Assembly: GCF_051014685.1 (NCBI RefSeq)
Contig: NW_027478771.1
Span: 248,001 to 312,000, forward strand
Source of the DNA: Ptiloglossa arizonensis
Taxonomy: Eukaryota; Arthropoda; Insecta; Hymenoptera; Colletidae
Reading direction: 5' to 3'
DNA: 64,000 bases
Under the pieces are notes generated by a model. That model was not told where the DNA came from. It saw only the letters and a program-made list of their open reading frames with translations, and did no database searches. Both the position numbers and the translations under genes were made by a program. Below, piece by piece: positions 35,987-49,942 of this stretch. Position 1 is the stretch's first letter; the number at the start of each line of letters is the position of its first letter.

Positions 35987-38806
35987 CATACCGTTGTAAT
36001 CGGGCGAGTTTCTACTTTCAGACGCAACAGGAATTTTTGGGTTAGGTCAATCCGTTCGCGAGATATGGGACTTTGAAGCTAAGAAATGGTTGAGAAGACA
36101 ACAAATTTTTCGCAATTCTGCTGCTCCAAACGCTTAACCAGAACGGGCTAGGGAAAAAATACACATACCGTTGTAATCGGGCGAGTTTCTACTTTCAAAT
36201 GCAATAGGAATTTTTGGGTTAGGTCAATCCGTTCGCGAGATATGGGAGTTTGAAGCCAAGAAATGGTTGAGAAGGCATACAATTTTTCGCAATTCTGCTG
36301 ATCCAAACGCTTAACCAGAATGGCCTAGGGAAAAAATACACATACCGTTGTAATCGGGCGTGTTTCTACTTTCAGATGCAATAGGAATTTTTGGGTTAGG
36401 TCAATCCGTTCGGGAGACATGGGAGTTTGAAGCCAAGAAATGGTTGAGAAGACAACAAATTTTTCGCACTTCTGCTGCTCCGAACGCTTAACCAGAATGG
36501 CCTAGGGACAAAATACACATACCGTTGTAATCGGGCGAGTTTCTACTTTCAGATGCAATAGGAATTTTTGGGTTAGGTCAATCCGTTCGCGAGATATGGG
36601 ACTTTGAAGCTAAGAAATGGTTGAGAAGACAACAAATTTCTCGCAATTCTGCTGCTCCAAACGCTTAACCAGAATGACATAGGGGAAAAATACACATACC
36701 GTTGTAATCGGGCGAGTTTTTACTTTCACACGCAACAGGAATTTTTGGGTTAGGTCAATCCGTTCGCGAGATATGGGAGTTTGAAGCCAAGAAATGGTTG
36801 AGAAGGCATACAATTTTTCGCAATTCTGCTGATCCAAACGCTTAACCAGAATGGCCTAGGGAAAAAATACACATACCGTTGTAATCGGGCGAGTTTCTAC
36901 TTTCAGCTACAATAGGAATTTTTGGGTTAGGTCAATCCGTTCGCGAGATATGGGAGTTTGAAGCCAAGAAATGGTTGAGAAGGCATACAATTTTTCGCAA
37001 TTCTGCTGATCCAAACGCTTAACCAGAATGGCCTAGGGAAAAAATACACATACCGTTGTAATCGGGCGCGTTTCTACTTTCAGATGCAATAGGAATTTTT
37101 GGGTTAGGTCAATCCGTTCGCGAGATATGGGAGTTTGAAGCCAAGAAATGGTTGAGAAGGCAAAACATTTTTCGCAATTCTGCTGCTCCAAACGCTTAAC
37201 CAGAATGGCCTAGGGAAAAAATACACATACCGTTGTAATCGGGCGAGTTTCTACTTTCAGATGCAATAGGAATTTTTGGGTTAGGTCAATCCGTTCGCGA
37301 GATATGGGACTTTGAAGCTAAGAAATGGTTGAGAAGACAACAAATTTTTAACAATTCTGCTGCTCCAATCGCTTAACCAGAATGACCTAGGGAAAAATAC
37401 ACGTACCTTTGCAATCGGGCGAGTTTCTACTTTCAAATGCAATAGGAACTTTTGGGTTAGGTCAATCCGTTCGCGAGATATGGGACTTTGAAGCTAAGAA
37501 ATGGTTGAGAAGACAACAAATTTTTCGCAATTCTGCTGCTCCAAACGCTTAACCAGAATGGGCTAGGGAAAAAATACACATACCGTTGTAATCGGGCGAG
37601 TTTCTACTTTCAAATGCAATAGGAATTTTTGGGTTAGGTCAATCCGTTCGCGAGATATGGGAGTTTGAAGCCAAGAAATGGTTGAGAAGGCATACAATTT
37701 TTCGCAATTCTGCTGATCCAAACGCTTAACCAGAATGGCCTAGGGACAAAATACACATACCGTTGTAATCGGGCGAGTTTCTACTTTCAGATGCAATAGG
37801 AATTTTTGGGTTAGGTCAATCCGTTCGGGAGATATGGGAGTTTGAAGCCAAGAAATGGTTGAGAAGGCATACAATTTTTCGCAATTCTGCTGATCCAAAC
37901 GCTTAACCAGAATGGCCTAGGGAAAAAATACACATACCGTTGTAATCGGGCGTGTTTCTACTTTCAGATGCAATAGGAATTTTTGGGTTAGGTCAATCCG
38001 TTCGCGAGATATGGGAGTTTGAAGCCAAGAAATGGTTGAGAAGGCATACAATTTTTCGCAATTCTGCTGATCCAAACGCTTAACCAGAATGGCCTAGGGA
38101 AAAAATACACATACCGTTGTAATCGGGCGAGTTTCTACTTTCAGATGCAATAGGAATTTTTGGGTTAGTTCAATCCGTTCGCGAGATATGGGACTTTGAA
38201 GCTAAGAAATGGTTGAGAAGACAACAAATTTTTAACAATTCTGCTGCTCCAATCGCTTAACCAGAATGACCTAGGGAAAAATACACGTACCTTTGCAATC
38301 GGGCGAGTTTCTACTTTCAAATGCAATAGGAACTTTTGGGTTAGGTCAATCCGTTCGCGAGATATGGGACTTTGAAGCTAAGAAATGGTTGAGAAGACAA
38401 CAAATTTTTCGCAATTCTGCTGCTCCAAACGCTTAACCAGAATGGGCTAGGGAAAAAATACACATACCGTTGTAATCGGGCGAGTTTCTACTTTCAAATG
38501 CAATAGGAATTTTTGGGTTAGGTCAATCCGTTCGCGAGATATGGGAGTTTGAAGCCAAGAAATGGTTGAGAAGGCATACAATTTTTCGCAATTCTGCTGA
38601 TCCAAACGCTTAACCAGAATGGCCTAGGGACAAAATACACATACCGTTGTAATCGGGCGAGTTTCTACTTTCAGATGCAATAGGAATTTTTGGGTTAGGT
38701 CAATCCGTTCGGGAGATATGGGAGTTTGAAGCCAAGAAATGGTTGAGAAGACAACAAATTTTTCGCACTTCTGCTGCTCCAAACGCTTAACCAGAATGGC
38801 CTAGGG

Positions 38807-38817
38807 AAAAAAAAAAA
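38807..38817 (+). repeat. A11 tract variant
   Basis: Sixteen monomers (2,830 bp) after the copy at 35,977, with one A more. Confidence 0.95.
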
Positions 38818-41461
38818 CATACCGTTGTAATCGGGCGAGTTTCTACTTTCAGACGCAACAGGAATTTTTGGGTTAGGTCAATCCGTTCGCGAGATATGGG
38901 ACTTTGAAGCTAAGAAATGGTTGAGAAGACAACAAATTTTTCGCAATTCTGCTGCTCCAAACGCTTAACCAGAACGGGCTAGGGAAAAAATACACATACC
39001 GTTGTAATCGGGCGAGTTTCTACTTTCAAATGCAATAGGAATTTTTGGGTTAGGTCAATCCGTTCGCGAGATATGGGAGTTTGAAGCCAAGAAATGGTTG
39101 AGAAGGCATACAATTTTTCGCAATTCTGCTGATCCAAACGCTTAACCAGAATGGCCTAGGGAAAAAATACACATACCGTTGTAATCGGGCGTGTTTCTAC
39201 TTTCAGATGCAATAGGAATTTTTGGGTTAGGTCAATCCGTTCGGGAGACATGGGAGTTTGAAGCCAAGAAATGGTTGAGAAGACAACAAATTTTTCGCAC
39301 TTCTGCTGCTCCGAACGCTTAACCAGAATGGCCTAGGGACAAAATACACATACCGTTGTAATCGGGCGAGTTTCTACTTTCAGATGCAATAGGAATTTTT
39401 GGGTTAGGTCAATCCGTTCGCGAGATATGGGACTTTGAAGCTAAGAAATGGTTGAGAAGACAACAAATTTCTCGCAATTCTGCTGCTCCAAACGCTTAAC
39501 CAGAATGACATAGGGGAAAAATACACATACCGTTGTAATCGGGCGAGTTTTTACTTTCACACGCAACAGGAATTTTTGGGTTAGGTCAATCCGTTCGCGA
39601 GATATGGGAGTTTGAAGCCAAGAAATGGTTGAGAAGGCATACAATTTTTCGCAATTCTGCTGATCCAAACGCTTAACCAGAATGGCCTAGGGAAAAAATA
39701 CACATACCGTTGTAATCGGGCGAGTTTCTACTTTCAGCTACAATAGGAATTTTTGGGTTAGGTCAATCCGTTCGCGAGATATGGGAGTTTGAAGCCAAGA
39801 AATGGTTGAGAAGGCATACAATTTTTCGCAATTCTGCTGCTCCAAACGCTTAACCAGAACGGGCTAGGGAAAAAATACACATACCGTTGTAATCGGGCGA
39901 GTTTCTACTTTCAGACGCAACAGGAATTTTTGGGTTAGGTCAATCCGTTCGCGAGATATGGGACTTTGAAGCTAAGAAATGGTTGAGAAGACAACAAATT
40001 TTTCGCAATTCTGCTGCTCCAAACGCTTAACCAGAACGGGCTAGGGAAAAAATACACATACCGTTGTAATCGGGCGAGTTTCTACTTTCAAATGCAATAG
40101 GAATTTTTGTGTTAGGTCAATCCGTTCGCGAGATATGGGAGTTTGAAGCCAAGAAATGGTTGAGAAGGCATACAATTTTTCGCAATTCTGCTGATCCAAA
40201 CGCTTAACCAGAATGGCCTAGGGAAAAAATACACATACCGTTGTAATCGGGCGTGTTTCTACTTTCAGATGCAATAGGAATTTTTGGGTTAGGTCAATCC
40301 GTTCGGGAGACATGGGAGTTTGAAGCCAAGAAATGGTTGAGAAGACAACAAATTTTTCGCACTTCTGCTGCTCCGAACGCTTAACCAGAATGGCCTAGGG
40401 ACAAAATACACATACCGTTGTAATCGGGCGAGTTTCTACTTTCAGATGCAATAGGAATTTTTGGGTTAGGTCAATCCGTTCGCGAGATATGGGACTTTGA
40501 AGCTAAGAAATGGTTGAGAAGACAACAAATTTCTCGCAATTCTGCTGCTCCAAACGCTTAACCAGAATGACATAGGGGAAAAATACACATACCGTTGTAA
40601 TCGGGCGAGTTTTTACTTTCACACGCAACAGGAATTTTTGGGTTAGGTCAATCCGTTCGCGAGATATGGGAGTTTGAAGCCAAGAAATGGTTGAGAAGGC
40701 ATACAATTTTTCGCAATTCTGCTGATCCAAACGCTTAACCAGAATGGCCTAGGGAAAAAATACACATACCGTTGTAATCGGGCGTGTTTCTACTTTCAGA
40801 TGCAATAGGAATTTTTGGGTTAGGTCAATCCGTTCGCGAGATATGGGAGTTTGAAGCCAAGAAATGGTTGAGAAGGCAAAACATTTTTCGCAATTCTGCT
40901 GCTCCAAACGCTTAACCAGAATGGCCTAGGGAAAAAATACACATACCGTTGTAATCGGGCGAGTTTCTACTTTCAAATGCAATAGGAATTTTTGGGTTAG
41001 GTCAATCCGTTCGCGAGATATGGGACTTTGAAGCTAAGAAATGGTTGAGAAGACAACAAATTTTTAACAATTCTGCTGCTCCAATCGCTTAACCAGAATG
41101 ACCTAGGGAAAAATACACGTACCTTTGCAATCGGGCGAGTTTCTACTTTCAAATGCAATAGGAACTTTTGGGTTAGGTCAATCCGTTCGCGAGATATGGG
41201 ACTTTGAAGCTAAGAAATGGTTGAGAAGACAACAAATTTTTCGCAATTCTGCTGCTCCAAACGCTTAACCAGAATGGGCTAGGGAAAAAATACACATACC
41301 GTTGTAATCGGGCGAGTTTCTACTTTCAAATGCAATAGGAATTTTTGGGTTAGGTCAATCCGTTCGCGAGATATGGGAGTTTGAAGCCAAGAAATGGTTG
41401 AGAAGACAACAAATTTTTCGCACTTCTGCTGCTCCAAACGCTTAACCAGAATGGCCTAGGG

Positions 41462-41475
41462 AAAAAAAAAAAAAA
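41462..41475 (+). repeat. A14 tract variant
   Basis: The last of the seven. It has fourteen A residues, with the same flanking monomer classes as the rest. Confidence 0.95.
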
Positions 41476-43094
41476 CATACCGTTGTAATCGGGCGAGTTT
41501 CTACTTTCAGACGCAACAGGAATTTTTGGGTTAGGTCAATCCGTTCGCGAGATATGGGACTTTGAAACTAAGAAATGGTTGAGAAGACAACAAATTTTTC
41601 GCAATTCTGCTGCTCCAAACGCTTAACCAGAGTGGGCTAGGGAAAAAATACACATACCGTTGTAATCGGGCGAGTTTCTACTTTCAAATGCAATAGGAAT
41701 TTTTGGGTTAGGTCAATCCGTTCGCGAGATATGGGAGTTTGAAGCCAAGAAATGGTTGAGAAGGCATACAATTTTTCGCAATTCTGCTGATCCAAACGCT
41801 TAACCAGAATGGCCTAGGGAAAAAATACACATACCGTTGTAATCGGGCGTGTTTCTACTTTCAGATGCAATAGGAATTTTTGGGTTAGGTCAATCCGTTC
41901 GGGAGACATGGGAGTTTGAAGCCAAGAAATGTTTGAGAAGACAACAAATTTTTCGCACTTCTGCTGCTCCGAACGCTTAACCAGAATGGCCTAGGGACAA
42001 AATACTCATACCGTTGTAATCGGGCGAGCTTCTACTTTCAGATGCAATAGGAATTTTTGGGTTAGGTCAATCCGTTCGCGAGATATGGGACTTTGAAGCT
42101 AAGAAATGGTTGAGAAGACAACAAATTTCTCGCAATTCTGCTGCTCCAAACGCTTAACCAGAATGACCTAGGGGAAAAATACACATACCGTTGTAATCGG
42201 GCGAGTTTTTACTTTCACACGCAACAGGAATTTTTGGGTTAGGTCAATCCGTTCGCGAGATATGGGAGTTTGAAGCCAAGAAATGGTTGAGAAGGCATAC
42301 AATTTTTCGCAATTCTGCTGATCCAAACGCTTAACCAGAATGGCCTAGGGAAAAAATACACATACCGTTATAATCGGGCGAGTTTCTACTTTCAGATGCA
42401 ATAGGAATTTTTGGGTTAGGTCAATCCGTTCGCGAGATATGGGAGTTTGAAGCCAAGAAATGGTTGAGAAGGCATACAATTTTTCGCAATTCTGCTGATC
42501 CAAACGCTTAACCAGAATGGCCTAGGGAAAAAATACACATACCGTTGTAATCGGGCGTGTTTCTACTTTCAGATGCAATAGGAATTTTTGGGTTAGGACA
42601 ATCGGTTCGCGAGATATGGGAGTTTGAAGCCAAGAAATGGTTGAGAAGGCAAAACATTTTTCGCAATTCTGCTGCTCCAAACGCTTAACCAGAATGGCCT
42701 AGGGAAAAAATACACATACCGTTGTAATCGGGCGAGTTTCTACTTTCAGATGCAATAGGAATTTTTGGGTTAGGTCAATCCGTTCGCGAGATATGGGACT
42801 TTGAAGCTAAGAAATGGTTGAGAAGACAACAAATTTTTAACAATTCTGCTGCTCCAATCGCTTAACCAGAATGACCTAGGGAAAAATACACGTACCTTTG
42901 CAATCGGGCGAGTTTCTACTTTCAAATGCAATAGGAACTTTTGGGTTAGGTCAATCCGTTCGCGAGATATGGGACTTTGAAGCTAAGAAATGGTTGAGAA
43001 GACAACAAATTTTTCGCAATTCTGCTGCTCCAAACGCTTAACCAGAATGGGCTAGGGAAAAAATACACATACCGTTGTAATCGGGCGAGTTTCT

Positions 43095-44400
43095 ACTTTC
43101 AAATGCAATGGGAATTTTTGGGTTAGGTCAATCCGTTCGGGAGATATGGGAGATTGAAGCCAAGAAATGGTAGAGAAGGCAAAAAATTTTTAACAATTCT
43201 GCTGCTCCAATCGCTTAACCAGAATGACCTAGGGAAAAATACACGTACCGTTGCAATCGGGCGAGTTTCTACTGTCAAATGCAATAGGAATTGTTGGGTT
43301 AGGTCAATTCGTTCGCGAGATATGGGAGTTTGAAGACAAGGAATGGTTGAGAAGGCAAAAAATTTTTCGCAATTCTGCTGCTTCAGACGCTTAACCAGAA
43401 TGGCCTAGGGAAAAAATACACATACCGTTGTAATCGGGCGAGTTTCTACTTTCAGATGCGATTGGAATTTTTGGGGTAGGTCAATCCGTTCGGGAGACAT
43501 GGGAGTTTGAAGCCAAGAAATGGTTGAGAAGACAACAAATTTTTCGCAATTCTGCTGCTCCAAACGCTTAACCAGAATGGGCTAGGGAAAATATACACAT
43601 ACCGTTGTAATCGGGCGAGTTTTTACTTTCACACGCAACAGGAATTTTTGGGTTAGGTCAATCCGTTCGCGAGATATGGGAGTTTGAAGCCAAGAAATGG
43701 TTGAGAAGGCATACAATTTTTCGCAATTCTGCTGATCCAAACGCTTAACCAGAATGGCCTAGGGAAAAAACACACATACCGCTGTAATCGGGCGAGTTTC
43801 TACTTTCAGATGCAATAGGAATTTTTGGGTGAGGTCAATCCGTTCGCGAGATATGGGAGTTTGAAGCCAAGAAATGGTTGAGAAGGCAAAACATTTTTCG
43901 CAATTCTGCTGCTCCAAACGCTTAACCAGAATGGCCTAGGGAAAAAACACACATACCGTTGTAATCGGGCGAGTTTCTACTTTCACACGCAACAGGAATT
44001 TTTGGGTTAGGTCAATCCGTTCGCGAGATATGGGAGTTTGAAGCCAAGAAATGGTTGAGAAGGCATACAATTTTTCGCAATTCTGCTGATCCAAACGCTT
44101 AACCAGAATGGCCTAGGGAAAAAACACACATACCGTTGTAATCGGGCGAGTTTCTACTTTCACACGCAACAGGAATTTTTGGGTTAGGTCAATCCGTTCG
44201 CGAGATATGGGAGTTTGAAGCCAAGAAATGGTTGAGAAGGCAAAATATTTTTCGCAATTCTGCTGATGCAAACGCTTAAGCAGAATGGCCTGGGGACAAA
44301 ATACACATACCGTTGTAATCGGGCGAGTTTCTACTTTCAGATGCAATAGGAATTTTTGGGTTTGGTCAATCCGTTCGCGAGATATGGGACTTTAAAGCTA
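43095..44400. repeat. Displaced block matching 16.19-17.40 kb
   Basis: Shares with 16,190-17,400 the run GGGAGATTGAAGCC, CTACTGTCAAATGC, GGAATTGTTGGG, GGGAAAATATACAC, ACCGCTGTAATCGGG, GGGTGAGGTC and CCTGGGG (44,289), at an offset of about 26,902 bp. Visible differences are single bases (CTTCAGACGC and GATGCGATTGG here) plus one extra monomer near 44,000. It holds the only CCTGGGGACAAAATAC marker that I found to the right of 21.5 kb. Confidence 0.85.
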
Positions 44401-46689
44401 AGAAATGGTTGAGAAGACAACAAATTTTTCGCAATTCTGCTGCTCCAAACGCTTAACCAGAATGGCCTAGGGAAAAATACACATACCGTTGTAATCGGGC
44501 GAGTTTTTACTTTCACAAGCAACAGGAATTTTTGGTTTAGGTCAATCGGTTCGCGAAATATGGGAGTTTGAAGCCAAGAAATGGTAGAGAAGGCAAAAAA
44601 TTTTTAACAATTCTGCTGCTCCAATCGCTTAACCAGAATGACCTAGGGAAAAATACACGTACCGTTGCAATCGGGCGAGTTTCTACTTTCAAATGCAATA
44701 GGAATTTTTGGGTTAGGTCAATTCGTTCGCGAGATATGGGAGTTTGAAGACAAGGAATGGTTGAGAAGGCAAAAAATTTTTCGCAATTCTGCTGCTTCAA
44801 ACGCTTAACCAGAATGGCCTAGGGAAAAAATACACATACCGTTGTAATCGGGCGAGTGCCAACTTTCAAATGCAATAGGAACTTTTGGGTTAGGTCAATC
44901 CGTTCGCGAGATATGGGAGTTTGAAGCCAAGAAATGGTTGAGAAGGCATACAATTTTTCGCAATTCTGCTGATCCAAACGCTTAACCAGAATGACCTAGG
45001 GAAAAATACACGTACCGTTGCAATCGGGCGAGTTTCTACTTTCAAATGCAATAGGAATTTCTGGGTTAGGTCAATTCGTTCGCGAGATATGGGACTTTGA
45101 AGTTAAGAAATGGTTGAGAAGACAACAAATTTTTCGCAATTCTGCTGCTCCAAACGCTTAACCAGAATGGGCTAGGGAAAAAATACACGTACCGTTGTAA
45201 TCGGGCGAGTTTCTACTTTCAAATGCAATAGGAATTTTTGGGTTAGGTCAATCCGTTCGCGAGATATGGGAGTTTGAAGCCAAGAAATGGTTGAGGAGAC
45301 AACAAATTTTTCGCACTTCTGCTGCTCCAAACGCTTAACCAGAATGGCCTAGGGAAAAAATACACATACCGTTGTAATCGGGCGAGTTTTTACTTTCACA
45401 CGCAACAGGAATTTTTGGGTTAGGTCAATCCGTTCGCGAAATATGGGAGTTTGAAGCCAAGAAATGGTTGAGGAGGCAAAATATTTTTCGCAATTCTGCT
45501 GATCCAAACGCTTAACCAGAATGGCCTAGGGACAAAATACACATACCGTTGTAATCGGGCGAGTTTCTACTTTCAGATGCAATAGGAATTTTTGGGTTAG
45601 GTCAATCCGTTCGGGAGATATGGGAGTTTGAAGCCAAGAAATGGTTGAGGAGACAACAAATTTTTCGCACTTCTGCTGCTCCAAACGCTTAACCAGAATG
45701 GCCTAGGGAAAAAATACACATACCGTTGTAATCGGGCGAGTTTTTACTTTCACACGCAACAGGAATTTTTGGGTTAGGTCAATCCGTTCGCGAGATATGG
45801 GAGTTTGAAGCCAAGAAATGGTTGAGAAGGCATACAATTTTTCGCAATTCTGCTGATCCAAACGCTTAACCAGAATGGCCTAGGGAAAAAATACACATAC
45901 CGTTGTAATCGGGCGAGTTTTTACTTTCACACGCAATAGGAATTTTTGGGTTAGGTCAATCCGTTCGCGAGATATGGGAGTTTGAAGCCAAGAAATGGTT
46001 GAGAAGGCATACAATTTTTCGCAATTCTGCTGATCCAAACGCTTAACCAGAATGGCCTAGGGAAAAAATACACATACCGTTGTAATCGGGCGAGTTTCAA
46101 CTTTCAGATGCAATAGGAATTTTTGGGTTAGGTCAATCCGTTCGGGAGATATGGGAGTTTGAAGCCAAGAAATGGTAGAGAAGGCAAAAAATTTTTAACA
46201 ATTCTGCTGCTCCAATCGCTTAACCAGAATGACCTAGGGAAAAATACACGTACCTTTGCAATCGGGCGAGTTTCTACTTTCAAATGCAATAGGAACTTTT
46301 GGGTTAGGTCAATCCGTTCGCGAGATATGGGACTTTGAAGCTAAGAAATGGTTGAGAAGACAACAAATTTTTCGCAATTCTGCTGCTCCAAACGCTTAAC
46401 CAGAATGGGCTAGGGAAAAAATACACATACCGTTGTAATCGGGCGAGTTTCTACTTTCAAATGCAATAGGAATTTTTGGGTTAGGTCAATCCGTTCGCGA
46501 GATATGGGAGTTTGAAGCCAAGAAATGGTTGAGAAGGCATACAATTTTTCGCAATTCTGCTGATCCAAACGCTTAACCAGAATGGCCTAGGGACAAAATA
46601 CACATACCGTTGTAATCGGGCGAGTTTCTGCTTTCAGATGCAATAGGAATTTTTGGGTTAGGTCAATCCGTTCGGGAGATATGGGAGTT
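44401..46689. repeat. Mosaic, right flank of core
   Basis: Mixed monomers. Includes a short-monomer module at about 44,537, AGTGCCAACTTTC (about 44,857), GGAATTTCTGGG (about 45,054) and the first right-hand copy of the GAGGAGACAAC to CGAGTTTCAAC module (45,290-46,100). Confidence 0.72.
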
Positions 46690-47995
46690 TGAAGCCAAGA
46701 AATGGTTGAGAAGACAACAAATTTTTCGCACTTCTGCTGCTCCAAACGCTTAACCAGAATGGCCTAGGCACAAAATTCACATACCGTTGTAATCGGGCGA
46801 GTTTCTACTTTCAGATGCAATAGGAATGTTTGGGTTAGGTCAATCCGTTCGCGAGATATGGGACTTTGAAGCTAAGAAATGGTTGAGAAGACAACAAATT
46901 TTTCGCAATTCTGCTGATCCAAACGCTTAACCAGAATGGCATAGGGAAAAAATACACATACCGTTGTAATCGGTCGAGTTTTTACTTTCACACGCAACAG
47001 GAATTTTTGGGTTAGGTCAATCCGTTCGCGAGATATGGGAGTTTGAAGCCAAGAAATGGTTGAGGAGGCAAAATATTTTTCGCAATTCTGCTGATCCAAA
47101 CGCTTAACCAGAATGGCCTAGGGACAAAATACACGTACCGTTGCAATCGGGCGAGTTTCTACTTTCAAATGCAATAGGAATTTTTGGGTTAGGTCAATTC
47201 GTTCGCGAGATATGGGAGTTTGAAGACAAGGAATGGTTGAGAAGGCAAAAAATTTTTCGCAATTCTGCTGCTTCAAACGCTTAACCAGAATGGCCTAGGG
47301 AAAAAATACACATACCGTTGTAATCGGGCGAGTTTCTACTTTCAGATGCAATAGGAATTTTTGGGTTAGGTCAATCCGTTCGGGAGACATGGGAGTTTGA
47401 AGCCAAGAAATGGTTGAGAAGACAACAAATTTTTCGCATTTCTGCTGCTCCAAACGCTTAACCAGAATGGCCTAGGCACAAAATTCACATACCGTTGTAA
47501 TCGGGCGAGTTTCTACTTTCAGATGCAATAGGAATTTTTGGGTTAGGTCAATCCGTTCGCGAGATATGGGACTTTGAAGCTAAGAAATGGTTGAGAAGAC
47601 AACAAATTTTTCGCAATTCTGCTGATCCAAACGCTTAACCAGAATGGCCTAGGGAAAAAATACACATACTGTTGTAATCGGGCGAGTTTTTACTTTCACA
47701 CGCAACAGGAATTTTTGGGTTAGGTCAATCCGTTCGCGAGATATGGGAGTTTGAAGCCAAGAAATGGTTGAGGAGGCAAAATATTTTTCGCAATTCTGCT
47801 GATCCAAACGCTTAACCAGAATGGCCTAGGGACAAAATACACATACCGTTGTAATCGGGCGAGTTTCTACTTTCAGATGCAATAGGAATTTTTGGGTTAG
47901 GTCAATCCGTTCGGGAGATATGGGAGTTTGAAGCCAAGAAATGGTTGAGGAGACAACAAATTTTTCGCACTTCTGCTGCTCCAAACGCTTAACCA
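46690..47995. repeat. 11-monomer repeat E, copy 1
   Basis: Matches 48,637-49,942 at an offset of 1,947 bp. Shared markers are GGCACAAAATTCAC, TAGGAATGTTTGGG (46,821), ATCGGTCGAGTTTTTAC and CATACTGTTG (47,665). Confidence 0.85.
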
Positions 47996-48636
47996 GAATG
48001 GCCTAGGGAAAAAATACACATACCGTTGTAATCGGGCGAGTTTTTACTTTCACACGCAACAGGAATTTTTGGGTTAGGTCAATCCGTTCGAGAGATATGG
48101 GAGTTTGAAGCCAAGAAATGGTTGAGAAGGCATACAATTTTTCGCAATTCTGCTGATCCAAACGCTTAACCAGAATGGCCTAGGGAAAAAATACACATAC
48201 CGTTGTAATCGGGCGAGTTTTTACTTTCACACGCAATAGGAATTTTTGGGTTAGGTCAATCCGTTCGCGAGATATGGGAGTTTGAAGCCAAGAAATGGTT
48301 GAGAAGGCATACAATTTTTCGCAATTCTGCTGATCCAAACGCTTAACCAGAATGGCCTAGGGAAAAAATACACATACCGTTGTAATCGGGCGAGTTTCAA
48401 CTTTCAGATGCAATAGGAATTTTTGGGTTAGGTCAATTCGTTCGCGAGATATGGGAGTTTGAAGACAAGGAATGGTTGAGAAGGCAAAAAATTTTTCGCA
48501 ATTCTGCTGCTTCAAACGCTTAACCAGAATGGCCTAGGGAAAAAATACACATACCGTTGTAATCGGGCGAGTTTCTACTTTCAGATGCAATAGGAATTTT
48601 TGGGTTAGGTCAATCCGTTCGCGAGATATGGGAGTT

Positions 48637-49942
48637 TGAAGCCAAGAAATGGTTGAGAAGACAACAAATTTTTCGCACTTCTGCTGCTCCAAACGCTTAA
48701 CCAGAATGGCCTAGGCACAAAATTCACATACCGTTGTAATCGGGCGAGTTTCTACTTTCAGATGCAATAGGAATGTTTGGGTTAGGTCAATCCGTTCGCG
48801 AGATATGGGACTTTGAAGCTAAGAAATGGTTGAGAAGACAACAAATTTTTCGCAATTCTGCTGATCCAAACGCTTAACCAGAATGGCATAGGGAAAAAAT
48901 ACACATACCGTTGTAATCGGTCGAGTTTTTACTTTCACACGCAACAGGAATTTTTGGGTTAGGTCAATCCGTTCGCGAGATATGGGAGTTTGAAGCCAAG
49001 AAATGGTTGAGGAGGCAAAATATTTTTCGCAATTCTGCTGATCCAAACGCTTAACCAGAATGGCCTAGGGACAAAATACACGTACCGTTGCAATCGGGCG
49101 AGTTTCTACTTTCAAATGCAATAGGAATTTTTGGGTTAGGTCAATTCGTTCGCGAGATATGGGAGTTTGAAGACAAGGAATGGTTGAGAAGGCAAAAAAT
49201 TTTTCGCAATTCTGCTGCTTCAAACGCTTAACCAGAATGGCCTAGGGAAAAAATACACACACCGTTGTAATCGGGCGAGTTTCTACTTTCAGATGCAATA
49301 GGAATTTTTGGGTTAGGTCAATCCGTTCGGAGACATGGGAGTTTGAAGCCAAGAAATGGTTGAGAAGACAACAAATTTTTCGCATTTCTGCTGCTCCAAA
49401 CGCTTAACCAGAATGGCCTAGGCACAAAATTCACATACCGTTGTAATCGGGCGAGTTTCTACTTTCAGATGCAATAGGAATTTTTGGGTTAGGTCAATCC
49501 GTTCGCGAGATATGGGACTTTGAAGCTAAGAAATGGTTGAGAAGACAACAAATTTTTCGCAATTCTGCTGATCCAAACGCTTAACCAGAATGGCCTAGGG
49601 AAAAAATACACATACTGTTGTAATCGGGCGAGTTTTTACTTTCACACGCAACAGGAATTTTTGGGTTAGGTCAATCCGTTCGCGAGATATGGGAGTTTGA
49701 AGCCAAGAAATGGTTGAGGAGGCAAATATTTTTCGCAATTCTGCTGATCCAAACGCTTAACCAGAATGGCCTAGGGACAAAATACACATACCGTTGTAAT
49801 CGGGCGAGTTTCTACTTTCAGATGCAATAGGAATTTTTGGGTTAGGTCAATCCGTTCGGGAGATATGGGAGTTTGAAGCCAAGAAATGGTTGAGGAGACA
49901 ACAAATTTTTCGCACTTCTGCTGCTCCAAACGCTTAACCAGA
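48637..49942. repeat. 11-monomer repeat E, copy 2
   Basis: Same markers, with TAGGAATGTTTGGG at 48,768 and CATACTGTTG at 49,611. Private losses are one G in GTTCGGAGACATGGG (about 49,327) and one A in GGCAAATATTTTTCGC (about 49,722). A third copy of the TAGGAATGTTTGGG marker is at 52,491. Confidence 0.85.

Larger units (their letters stand above)
33444..43094. repeat. Homogenised core, long irregular HOR
   Basis: The marker TTTCAGCTACAATAGG recurs at 33,542, 36,903 and 39,736 (19 and 16 monomers apart). GACATAGGGG recurs at 36,676, 39,507 and 40,569. GGGCGCGTTTC occurs at 33,702 and 37,064 (3,362 bp apart). Short monomers here are all of the TACCTTTGCAATCGG subtype. Four poly-A variants lie here. 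Units look like copies of one another with whole monomers gained or lost. No gene is apparent. Confidence 0.8.
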
